A stretch of DNA of 64,000 nt, taken from NCBI RefSeq assembly GCF_025486315.1, contig NZ_JAOOPY010000014.1, positions 92,927-156,926 on the forward strand, read 5' to 3'. This DNA is from Variovorax sp. N23. GTDB lineage: Bacteria; Pseudomonadota; Gammaproteobacteria; Burkholderiales; Burkholderiaceae_C. Under the pieces are notes generated by a model, which did no database searches, was not told the origin of the DNA, and was given only the letters and a program-made list of their open reading frames with translations. Shown in pieces: positions 44,363 to 55,822 of this stretch. The position numbers were made by a program, and so were the translations under genes. Positions within the stretch are counted from its first letter, which is position 1, and the number at the start of each line of letters is the position of its first letter.

Positions 44363-45513
44363 CCCTGCAACGCATCCCCCTCACGGCCCTGCTCGCCATG
44401 CTCGGCGCTGCCGCACAGGCCCAGCCGGCCGACAAGCCCGCGAGCCCGCTCGCCACGTCGGACCTGACGTGGCAGCAATGCCGGCAACTGGCGGGCAGCA
44501 ACGAGGCCCGCCTGGCCTGCTTCGACCGGTGGGCCCAGCAGCAGACCCTGCCGGCAGCCGTCATCCCCAGCGCACCGCCGGTGCTCGCCAGCACGCAGCC
44601 CGCGGCGCCGGTCGATGCCGCGGTGCCCGCCACGCGCGTGGTCTCCGTCGCCACCGAGCAAGGCTGCCGCGACCGCCAGTACTCGGCGCTCTCGCGCGTC
44701 TGGGAACTCGAGGAGGGCAGCGATTGCGGCACCTTCGGCTTCCGCGGCTACCGGCCCCTCTTCGTCGGCGCATCCGCGGCCACCCACAAGCCCGACACCC
44801 CCACATCGCCCGCCGCCGGACACGACGGCGTGGCGACGGACTACCAGGCCAACGAGATGCGCATCGGCCTGTCGGTACGCACGAAGCTGGCGCAGGGCCT
44901 GCTGACCGGCAACGACCCACAGCGCAAGGATTCGCTGTGGTTCGCCTACTCGCAGCAATCGACCTGGCAGCTATTCAACGGCGACCTCTCTCGCCCCTTC
45001 CGAACCACCGACCACGAGCCGGAGATGATGTACGTCTACCCGACCGACGTGAAGCTGCCCGGCGGCTGGCGCTGGCGCTACGTGGGCCTGGGGGTGGTTC
45101 ACCAGTCCAACGGCCAACCGCTGCCGCTGTCGCGCAGCTGGAACCGCACCTATCTGATGGCCGGCGCGGAGCTGGACGACCGCTTCCAGATCACCGGCCG
45201 CATCTGGCAACGCTGGCACGAATCCGCCGAGGACGACGACAACCCCGATATCGCCAACTACATCGGCCGTGCCGAAGTGACGGGCCGCTGGAACTTCAAC
45301 CGCGACAACACCCTGGGCGTGACCGTGCGCAACAACCTGCGCGACAGCGGCAAGGGCTCGGTGCGCCTTGAGTGGCTGAAGGCCATCGGCGACCCGGTCA
45401 CCAGCAACCTGCGCTTCCACACGCAACTCTTCTATGGCTACGGCGACACGCTGGTCGACTACAACCGCAAGCGGACGGTGCTGAGCATCGGGTTGAGTTT
45501 GGTGGACTTCTGA
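44359..45513 (+). CDS. pldA: Outer-membrane phospholipase A
   Basis: A 384-residue outer-membrane hydrolase. A short signal (LTALLAMLGAAAQAQ) is followed by about 110 residues of low-complexity periplasmic sequence and the barrel. The catalytic triad matches E. coli OMPLA: His248 and Ser250 in VVHQSNGQ and Asn262 in SRSWNRTY, with the same 14-residue His-Asn spacing. The C-terminus ends in Phe (LSLVDF). It degrades misplaced outer-leaflet phospholipids. The N-terminal extension (QQCRQLAGSNEARLACFDRW, then Pro/Ala linker) is longer than in enterics and is usual in Burkholderiales. Confidence 0.93.
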   Translation: MTLQRIPLTALLAMLGAAAQAQPADKPASPLATSDLTWQQCRQLAGSNEARLACFDRWAQQQTLPAAVIPSAPPVLASTQPAAPVDAAVPATRVVSVATEQGCRDRQYSALSRVWELEEGSDCGTFGFRGYRPLFVGASAATHKPDTPTSPAAGHDGVATDYQANEMRIGLSVRTKLAQGLLTGNDPQRKDSLWFAYSQQSTWQLFNGDLSRPFRTTDHEPEMMYVYPTDVKLPGGWRWRYVGLGVVHQSNGQPLPLSRSWNRTYLMAGAELDDRFQITGRIWQRWHESAEDDDNPDIANYIGRAEVTGRWNFNRDNTLGVTVRNNLRDSGKGSVRLEWLKAIGDPVTSNLRFHTQLFYGYGDTLVDYNRKRTVLSIGLSLVDF

Positions 45514-45552
45514 GGTGGTGATCTCGCCGCCGTTGCGGCGGGGTGGGGCCAA

Positions 45553-45589
45553 CGAAAAAGCCCTTGAATCCGGGAGGATTCAAGGGCTT
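45553..45589 (-). terminator. Rho-independent terminator after tRNA-Phe
   Basis: A perfect 14-bp stem AAGCCCTTGAATCC/GGATTCAAGGGCTT (45558-45571 and 45576-45589) with a 4-base loop, followed on the minus strand by a run of five Ts. It ends the response-regulator/tRNA-Phe transcript. On the plus strand the tail after the stem (TTCGTATTT) is weaker, but the hairpin may also end pldA. Confidence 0.85.
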
Positions 45590-45595
45590 CGTATT

Positions 45596-45671
45596 TGGTG
45601 GCCTGGGGCGGAATCGAACCACCGACACGCGGATTTTCAATCCGCTGCTCTACCAACTGAGCTACCGGGCC
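45596..45671 (-). tRNA. tRNA-Phe (GAA)
   Basis: A 76-nt cloverleaf with encoded CCA. The anticodon loop TTGAAAA reads GAA in a GCGGA/TCCGC stem; the T loop is TTCGATT. The acceptor stem GGCCCGG pairs with CCAGGCC, leaving one C5-A68 mismatch. It lies 18 bp downstream of the response regulator on the same strand and just before the strong terminator. Confidence 0.95.
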
Positions 45672-45689
45672 TTGGTGTGCAGCCTGCGA

Positions 45690-46388
45690 TTATACAGCGC
45701 TTCGGCGGCCTCTTGAAAGATCGACGCCCAACTGCTTGAGTTTTCTGTAGAGGTGGGTGCGCTCGAGGCCGGTCTTCTCGGCCACGCGGGTCATGGAACC
45801 GTTTTCCATCGCGAGGTGGAACTCGAAGTAGGCCTTCTCGAAACCATCGCGCGCGTCGCGCAGCGGCCGGTCGAGGTCGAAGCTCTGGCGCGACTGCGGG
45901 CCGCTGTCGACCACCGCCGCCACCATCGCCATGGGCTGCACCAGCGATGGGTCGCCGGCGGTGGTGACGACCGCCGACATGCCGCTCATGGCGGGCACGA
46001 CGCTGGCCGCCGCGCGGCGTGCACTCTCGCGCGCCAGGCCCTGCTCCACCGCCTTGAGCAGCTTCTGCATGGTGATGGGCTTCTCGAGGAAGGCGAAGGC
46101 GCCGATGCGGGTGGCGTCGACCGCGGTGTCGATGGTGGCGTGGCCGCTCATCATGACGACGGGCATGCTGAGCAGGCCGGCGGTGGACCATTCCTTCAAC
46201 AGCGTGACGCCGTCGGTGTCGGGCATCCAGATGTCGAGCAGCACGAGATCGGGCCGCGCGCGTTGACGGGCGGCACGCGCTTCGGCGGCATTCTCGGCGA
46301 GTTCCACATGGTGGCCTTCGTCATTGAGAATCTCGAAGAGCAGGTCCCGGATGCCCAGCTCGTCGTCGACCACGAGGATATTTGCCAT
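45690..46388 (-). CDS. NtrX-like response regulator lacking the AAA+ domain
   Basis: A 232-residue two-component regulator. The receiver has Asp52 (LVLLDIWMPDTDG) and the FLEKP lysine near 104. The linker (about 115-185) has low complexity, and the C-terminal end is a Fis-type helix-turn-helix (SMTRVAEKTGLERTHLYRKL, about 200-222). The sequence after the receiver resembles NtrX, yet the sigma-54-interacting AAA+ ATPase is absent, so it cannot remodel sigma-54 polymerase and probably acts as a simple DNA-binding activator or repressor. It lies 72 bp after its NtrY-like kinase. Confidence 0.9.
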   Translation of the reverse strand: MANILVVDDELGIRDLLFEILNDEGHHVELAENAAEARAARQRARPDLVLLDIWMPDTDGVTLLKEWSTAGLLSMPVVMMSGHATIDTAVDATRIGAFAFLEKPITMQKLLKAVEQGLARESARRAAASVVPAMSGMSAVVTTAGDPSLVQPMAMVAAVVDSGPQSRQSFDLDRPLRDARDGFEKAYFEFHLAMENGSMTRVAEKTGLERTHLYRKLKQLGVDLSRGRRSAV

Positions 46389-46460
46389 GAGTCTTTTTTG
46401 CTGCTGCGTTGTGCGAGGTGAGACGTGTCCGTCGGCCGGGCCATCCTCGCGGCGCGGGGC

Positions 46461-48779
46461 TCAGGCGGGAGATGGCTTCGAATCGTCGGTGTGAGCGAGC
46501 GCTACCTGCGGTTCGCCGGCCAGGGCGAATGATAACGAGACTTGCGCGCCTGCCACAGCCCCATCGACGGTGCGGTTGGAAAGCTCGATGCGCGCGCCGT
46601 GTTCGTCGGCGATCTTCTTGACCACCGCGAGGCCCAGGCCGGTGCCCTTGCTCTTGGTGGTGACGTAGGGCTCGAAGGCGCGCTTGAGGATGTTCTCGGC
46701 GAAGCCGGGGCCGCTGTCCTGCACGGTCAGCCGCACGCGCCGGCCCGAATCGCCCAGGCGTGTGCGCACCACGACTTCGCCGGTGCGCCCCTGGGCGGCG
46801 GAGGCCTCGGCGGCGTCCTGCGCGTTCTGCAGCAGGTTGTGGATCACCTGGCGGATCTGCTGCGCATCGCCGCGGATCGGGGGGCAGCGCGGATCGAGCT
46901 CGCAGTGCAGCGCGTTCGGCGCGTTCTCATGCCCATAGAGCTGAAGCACATCGGTCACCAAGGCATTCAGGTCGACCGGCTTGAGGTCGGCCGCCGGCAG
47001 GCGGGCGTAGTCACGGAACTCGTTGACCAGCCGCTTCATCGCGTCAACCTGGTCGACGATGGTCTTGACCGACTTGGTGAGGATGGCCTGCTCGGGTGGC
47101 GGCACCTTGCCGGAGAGCTTCATCTCGAGGCGCTCGGCGGACAGTTGAATCGGCGTGAGCGGGTTCTTGATCTCGTGGGCCAGTCGGCGTGCGACCTCGC
47201 CCCAGGCCTGCGCGCGCTGGGCCGAGACGATCTCGGAGATGTCGTCGAACACCAGCAGCCGCGCGGCGCCCGGCAATTCGGCGCCGCGCGCGACGATGCT
47301 GATCGCGTCCTGCGACATGCCCGAATTCCCCGCGTTCAGTTCAAAAGCGTGCTGCCAGTGGTCGAGGCCGTGCTGCGCCCGCTCGACCTCGAAGTCGTCG
47401 AATTGCTGCTGCACGCTCTGCGCGAAGCTGGCCAGGCCGGGCACGTCGGCGAAGGGCTGGCCTTCGTAGGCGGCCAGGGGCGCACGCAGCACCCGCGTGG
47501 CGCCCGGGTTGGTCGACAGCACGCGACCGGTCTCGTCGAGCACGATCACACCCGAGGTGAGGTTGTCGAGGATGGTCTGCAGGTTGCCCCGCGCGGCATC
47601 GAGTTCGCCGACGGTCTTCTCGACGGCGGCACGGGCATCGGCCAGTTGCTGTGTCATGACCGCGAACGAGCGTGTAAGGCCACCCAGCTCATCCTTGCCC
47701 TGCAGCACGGCGGTCGGGCGCAGGTCGCCGGCGGCCACCTGGCGCACGCCATCGGCCAACACCAGTAGCGGGCGGGCCAACCCGTTGCCGAAGAGCACGG
47801 CGAGCAGCACGGCGCCGAACACCGCGAGGAACAGGCACAGGGTCAGCGTGCCGATGTACATGCGGCGCAGCCCGTCTCGCGCGAGCGAACGCTCCTGGTA
47901 CTCGCGGTTGGCCTCCTGGACCGCCAAGGCGTTGGCCACCACGGCGGGCGGCAAGGGCTGCACCACCTCCAGGAAGCGCGGCTCGGTGTTGAACTCGAAG
48001 CCCGAGCGCTGCACCAGGGCCAGCGCCCGCACCGACGCCGGCGGCTGCGTGCCCTGCGTCGCGGGCGTTTCGTCGAGACCCTCGATATGGGCCACCGCCC
48101 GGTCGGCCCGCGCCTGCCGGAACTGCTGCGGCGTCGGCCGCTCGGGGTTGAGCTGGAAGCGCGATGCGCCCGCACCGGCCACCAACTGGCCGGCGCCGGT
48201 CCAGAGCACCACGTCGGTGGCGCCGAGCTGATCGCGGATGCGTTCGAGCATCAGGCCGGCGCTGGTGTCCGGCACGTCGGACAGCTGGTTGCTGGCGCTG
48301 CGGGTCTTGCTCATCAGGTCGGCAGACAGCGAATCGAGCGTCGCGCGGCCGAGGTTCAGGCCGGCGTCGAGCGCGCCCTCGACCTTGACGTCGAACCAGC
48401 TCTCGATCGAGCGCGAGACGAACTGGTAGGACACGAAGTACACCAGCACGCCCGGCACCACGCCGACCAGCGCGAAGATGGCCGCGAGCTTGATCAGCAG
48501 CCGGCTGCCGAACTTGCCCTGCCGCAGCCGCCGCAGCAGCCGGAAGATCACCCAGCCGAGCACCAGCGACAGCAGCACGGCCACGACGACGTTGATGCCG
48601 AAGAGCCGCGCGTAATTCTCTTCGTACAGCGTGCGGTTGTTGGTCGACAGCGCCAGCAGGAACATCAGCACCAGGCCGACGGCGGTGACCAGCGCGGCGA
48701 TCACGCCGATCGCCCAGCGAACCGCCTTGGCGCGGCGTGCAGCCGGGGAGGCCGGAGCGCTGTGCGGCTCGGTGCTCAC
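46461..48779 (-). CDS. NtrY-like membrane sensor histidine kinase
   Basis: 772 residues from a GTG at 48779 that overlaps the DUF4390 stop (GTGA). The N-terminal part has three hydrophobic segments in the first 130 residues (AIGVIAALVTAVGLVLMFLL and others), a periplasmic sensor region and a further helix near 310-330 (LTLCLFLAVFGAVLLAVLF). HAMP (about 335-385) and PAS (about 405-500) domains follow. His535 (RLAHEIKNPLTPIQ) is the phosphorylated residue; the ATPase domain ends with TKSKGTGLGLAVVKK. The layout is that of NtrY. The partner is the AAA-less regulator downstream. Confidence 0.92.
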   Translation of the reverse strand: MSTEPHSAPASPAARRAKAVRWAIGVIAALVTAVGLVLMFLLALSTNNRTLYEENYARLFGINVVVAVLLSLVLGWVIFRLLRRLRQGKFGSRLLIKLAAIFALVGVVPGVLVYFVSYQFVSRSIESWFDVKVEGALDAGLNLGRATLDSLSADLMSKTRSASNQLSDVPDTSAGLMLERIRDQLGATDVVLWTGAGQLVAGAGASRFQLNPERPTPQQFRQARADRAVAHIEGLDETPATQGTQPPASVRALALVQRSGFEFNTEPRFLEVVQPLPPAVVANALAVQEANREYQERSLARDGLRRMYIGTLTLCLFLAVFGAVLLAVLFGNGLARPLLVLADGVRQVAAGDLRPTAVLQGKDELGGLTRSFAVMTQQLADARAAVEKTVGELDAARGNLQTILDNLTSGVIVLDETGRVLSTNPGATRVLRAPLAAYEGQPFADVPGLASFAQSVQQQFDDFEVERAQHGLDHWQHAFELNAGNSGMSQDAISIVARGAELPGAARLLVFDDISEIVSAQRAQAWGEVARRLAHEIKNPLTPIQLSAERLEMKLSGKVPPPEQAILTKSVKTIVDQVDAMKRLVNEFRDYARLPAADLKPVDLNALVTDVLQLYGHENAPNALHCELDPRCPPIRGDAQQIRQVIHNLLQNAQDAAEASAAQGRTGEVVVRTRLGDSGRRVRLTVQDSGPGFAENILKRAFEPYVTTKSKGTGLGLAVVKKIADEHGARIELSNRTVDGAVAGAQVSLSFALAGEPQVALAHTDDSKPSPA

Positions 48780-49486
48780 CGCGGCTTCTCCATGACCAGG
48801 CGCGCGCTTCGCTCGGCGGCGATGTCCCACTCGGACTGGCCGACCATGCCGATCTGGAAGGGGCGCGGCAGCTGCGTGGTGTCGAGCCGGAAACGGAAGA
48901 CGACCGGGTGCGGACCGTCTTCGCCGATCTCGGCCACGTCGCCCAGGCGCAAGCGCCCCACGCGCTTGACCGCATCGAGCGCCTCGTCGAGGCTGTCGAA
49001 GTTCTGGTTGAGCGACACGCCGAAACCGGCATTGGCGGTGATGGGTACCGGCGCCACGTTGAGCCGCCAGCGGCGCGTCAGCGGCTGGTAGGCCAGCCGC
49101 ATGTAGCGGCTGACCTGGGCCACCTTGCGGTCGGTCCAGTACCAGCGCTCGCGGTAGAGCTCGGCCTCGGCGACGAAGTGCAGGGCAATGCCCTTGTCGA
49201 GCACGTCCTCGACCAGGGTGGGCAGCTCGAACTGGACCGTGGCGCTGAGGTAGACGCCGTCATCGCCGTTTTCCAGGCGCATCTGGGTGACGGAGGCGCC
49301 GGGCGACTGCGCCGCCACGGGCCAGACCATGCCCAGCCAGAGCACGAGACCGAGGAGCAGCAGCAGCGCGATCCAGGTCGACGACGCGCCGCCACCCGCT
49401 GCGCGCCTGCCCCCGCCGCGACGCGGGTCAGCGGGCGTGCTTTTCGAGCAAGGCGTAGAAGAAACCGTCGTGATCACCCAGGTCAT
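48776..49486 (-). CDS. DUF4390 domain protein (start uncertain)
   Basis: About 236 residues. A signal or anchor helix (TWIALLLLLGLVLWLGMVWPVAAQ) precedes a mature domain of about 170 residues with VYLSATVQFELPTLVEDVLDKGI and WYWTDRKVAQVSRYMRLAYQ, matching DUF4390, a family found only beside NtrY-like kinases in betaproteobacteria. The role is unknown, but the partnership suggests a periplasmic sensing accessory. I see no ATG/GTG between the rsmB stop (49428) and the helix; ATG at 49486 or GTG at 49477 put the start inside rsmB, and a GTG inside the helix is another option. The stop overlaps the kinase start (GTGA). Confidence 0.78.
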   Translation of the reverse strand: MTWVITTVSSTPCSKSTPADPRRGGGRRAAGGGASSTWIALLLLLGLVLWLGMVWPVAAQSPGASVTQMRLENGDDGVYLSATVQFELPTLVEDVLDKGIALHFVAEAELYRERWYWTDRKVAQVSRYMRLAYQPLTRRWRLNVAPVPITANAGFGVSLNQNFDSLDEALDAVKRVGRLRLGDVAEIGEDGPHPVVFRFRLDTTQLPRPFQIGMVGQSEWDIAAERSARLVMEKPR

Positions 49487-50780
49487 TGTCCGGGACGCCA
49501 CGGACATTCCCCCCGCTTTGGGGCAGCAAATGGCCGGGCGACGGCTTGAATCGGGCGTCGGTGTTGTGCGCAAGAAACGCCTCGATCTGGTGCGCGCCCT
49601 CTTCCCGGAACACCGAGCACGTGCAATAGAGCAGCCGCCCGCCCGGCTTCAGCAGTGGCCAGAGCGCCGCCAGCAGCATGGCCTGCTGGAGCGCGAGCTG
49701 CTCGGTGTCGCTCTCCCGGCGCAGCCAGCGGACGTCGGGATGGCGCCGGACGATGCCGGAGGCCGTACAGGGCGCATCGAGCAGGATGGCGTCGAAGGGC
49801 TGGCCGTCCCACCAGTCGGCCGGACGGCCGGCGTCGGCCACGACCACCCGCGCCTGCAGGCCCAGCCGCGCCAGCGTCTCGCCGATGCGACGGCTGCGCT
49901 GCGCGTCGACTTCCAGAGCGGTGACCTCGATCGGCATGTCGCCGGCGCGCTCCAGCAGATGCGCCGTCTTGCCGCCGGGAGCGGCGCAGGCGTCGAGCAC
50001 CCGCAGCATCGTGCCCGGTGCGGGCGCCGCCAGGCCGTCGAGCAGCAGCGGCGCAGCGAGCTGGGCGGCCGCATCCTGCACCGACACCTCGCCGTCGGCG
50101 AAGCCCGGGAGCTGCTGCACCGGCTTCGCCTGGCGCAGCTGCACGCCGTCATCGCCGACGGCGCGCCCGTCGAGCCCGACGCTTTTCAGCGCCAGCAGAT
50201 AGGACGCCACGGAAGTCTTGCGCCGGTTGACCCGCAGCGTCATGGGCGCCTGCTGGTTGTCGGCGGCCAGCACGCGCTGCCATTCGCGCGGGTGGTCGCG
50301 CCGCAGGCGCTCAATCCACCAGCGGGGATGGTTCCACTGCGCGACCGGTTCCTTCTCAGTGGCCGCGACCAGTTCATCCCGCTCGCGCAGGAAGCGGCGC
50401 AGGCAGGCGTTGATGAAGCTGGCCTGCGCCCGCGTGACGGGGTTGCGCTTGGCGGCTTCGACGGCCTGGTCGACCAGCGTGAAGGGCTCGTAGGGCGAGG
50501 ACTCGGCCTCCCAGGCAAGCGCCAGGGCCGTGCACAGCAGGGCATCGGCCGGCGGTGGCGGCGTGCGCTTGGCCAGATGGCGGCGCAGCGCCTCCGCACG
50601 GCCGAGGCGGCGCAGCACCTGGAAGCCGAGCGACTGCACGCCCGGCCGCATCGCCGGCTCGATGGCCTCGAAGGCGACGGTGCCGGACGTGCCGGCGCGG
50701 ATCGCAGCCAACGCCTGGGCGGTGAGCTGCAACTGGCGCCAGAGCGGCGGCGAGAGGGAAGATTCGGAGAGGTCTGACAA
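49428..50780 (-). CDS. rsmB: 16S rRNA m5C967 methyltransferase
   Basis: A 450-residue enzyme. Residues about 1-140 form a NusB-like RNA-binding domain (ASFINACLRRFLRERDELVA). The catalytic domain has the SAM-binding DACAAPGGKTAHLLE, then LLDAPCTASGIVRRHP and YCTCSVFREEG, holding the two cysteines of RsmB (base-release and nucleophile). It starts with TTG at 50780, as no ATG or GTG gives a full domain; no strong RBS is visible. It heads the transcription unit for the DUF4390/NtrY/NtrX genes. Confidence 0.93.
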   Translation of the reverse strand: MSDLSESSLSPPLWRQLQLTAQALAAIRAGTSGTVAFEAIEPAMRPGVQSLGFQVLRRLGRAEALRRHLAKRTPPPPADALLCTALALAWEAESSPYEPFTLVDQAVEAAKRNPVTRAQASFINACLRRFLRERDELVAATEKEPVAQWNHPRWWIERLRRDHPREWQRVLAADNQQAPMTLRVNRRKTSVASYLLALKSVGLDGRAVGDDGVQLRQAKPVQQLPGFADGEVSVQDAAAQLAAPLLLDGLAAPAPGTMLRVLDACAAPGGKTAHLLERAGDMPIEVTALEVDAQRSRRIGETLARLGLQARVVVADAGRPADWWDGQPFDAILLDAPCTASGIVRRHPDVRWLRRESDTEQLALQQAMLLAALWPLLKPGGRLLYCTCSVFREEGAHQIEAFLAHNTDARFKPSPGHLLPQSGGNVRGVPDNDLGDHDGFFYALLEKHAR

Positions 50781-50837
50781 GCGATGGATGGTAACAACGG
50801 CGTCCGTGGACGCCGCGGGGTGAAAAAAGCCGGGGCG

Positions 50838-51434
50838 TCAGTTCAGTTCGGCCGCCCGTTTCAGTTGCATCACCCATGCCACCAGCACCGCCGGGATCTG
50901 ACCGACAGCCGCGTTGTACTGCCGGACCGCCTGGTTGAACTGACTGCGGGCGATCTCGGCGGCCGCCGAAGGCTCCGGCCAGGCGATCGTGCCGGGGACA
51001 GGAACGGGCGTGGCGTCGATCACGACACCGCCCAGTGGAACGGGCCGCGACAGCGTGCCGTCGGCGTCGAAGCTGACGACCTCGTCCGGAAAGAGCCGCT
51101 GCCAGGCGGCCAGCATGACGTGCAGCGCGGTCGCCAGCGCGGCCATGCGCTCCGGGTCGAGCGGGCGCTGCCGCGTCGCGCCCAGCAGCGTCGTCAGCTG
51201 GAGGGCGGTGGCGTGCAGCTGCACGATGGCATGGCGGCCGAAGACGGCGTCATCGGCCGCCAGCGCACGCGCCTGGACGAATTCCAGCTGGCGCGCCAGG
51301 GTGGCGTCGAGCGTGGCGTAGGCCTGCAGGGCGGCCGAGCGCAGACGCACCAGCCGGTTGTAGGCACCCACGAACCAAAAAAGAAGCACGGCCGCGGCGA
51401 TCCACCACGGCAGCTCCGGCGGCAGACGGCCCAT
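50838..51434 (-). CDS. LemA-like membrane-anchored protein
   Basis: A 198-residue protein. An N-terminal helix (WWIAAAVLLFWFVGAYNRLV) is followed by a long helical region. YNRLVRLRSAALQAYATLDA at the start and FNQAVRQYNAAVGQIPAVLV at the end are LemA-type signatures, though the middle is shorter and more divergent than in typical LemA. Its function is unknown; LemA proteins form helical bundles at the inner membrane. It lies between rsmB and the rpoC terminator, separated from rsmB by 57 bp. Confidence 0.75.
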   Translation of the reverse strand: MGRLPPELPWWIAAAVLLFWFVGAYNRLVRLRSAALQAYATLDATLARQLEFVQARALAADDAVFGRHAIVQLHATALQLTTLLGATRQRPLDPERMAALATALHVMLAAWQRLFPDEVVSFDADGTLSRPVPLGGVVIDATPVPVPGTIAWPEPSAAAEIARSQFNQAVRQYNAAVGQIPAVLVAWVMQLKRAAELN

Positions 51435-51494
51435 CACGGCGCGTCCACCTGCCACACCCCGGGGCGCCGCATGCGCGCCGCGGGGAGCAGAACC

Positions 51495-51532
51495 ATAAAA
51501 ACGCCCCCGGCCCGCGAACGGACAGGGGGCGT
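51495..51532 (-). terminator. Rho-independent terminator after rpoC
   Basis: On the minus strand, ACGCCCCC and GGGGGCGT (51525-51532 and 51501-51508) form an 8-bp GC stem around a 16-base loop, followed by TTTTTATGG. It lies 37 bp after the rpoC stop and closes the beta operon. Confidence 0.85.
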
Positions 51533-51568
51533 CTGGGGGCCGATCATGGCCTGCGGATCAGCGGCCGG

Positions 51569-55801
<4,233 letters not shown>

Positions 55802-55822
55802 GGGACTCTTTCCTTGTCTTGC

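Noticed and set aside
45690..46388. Frameshift or deletion as the reason the response regulator lacks AAA+
   Set aside because: The frame is open from receiver to helix-turn-helix with normal codon use, and no AAA+ motif is found in the other frames.
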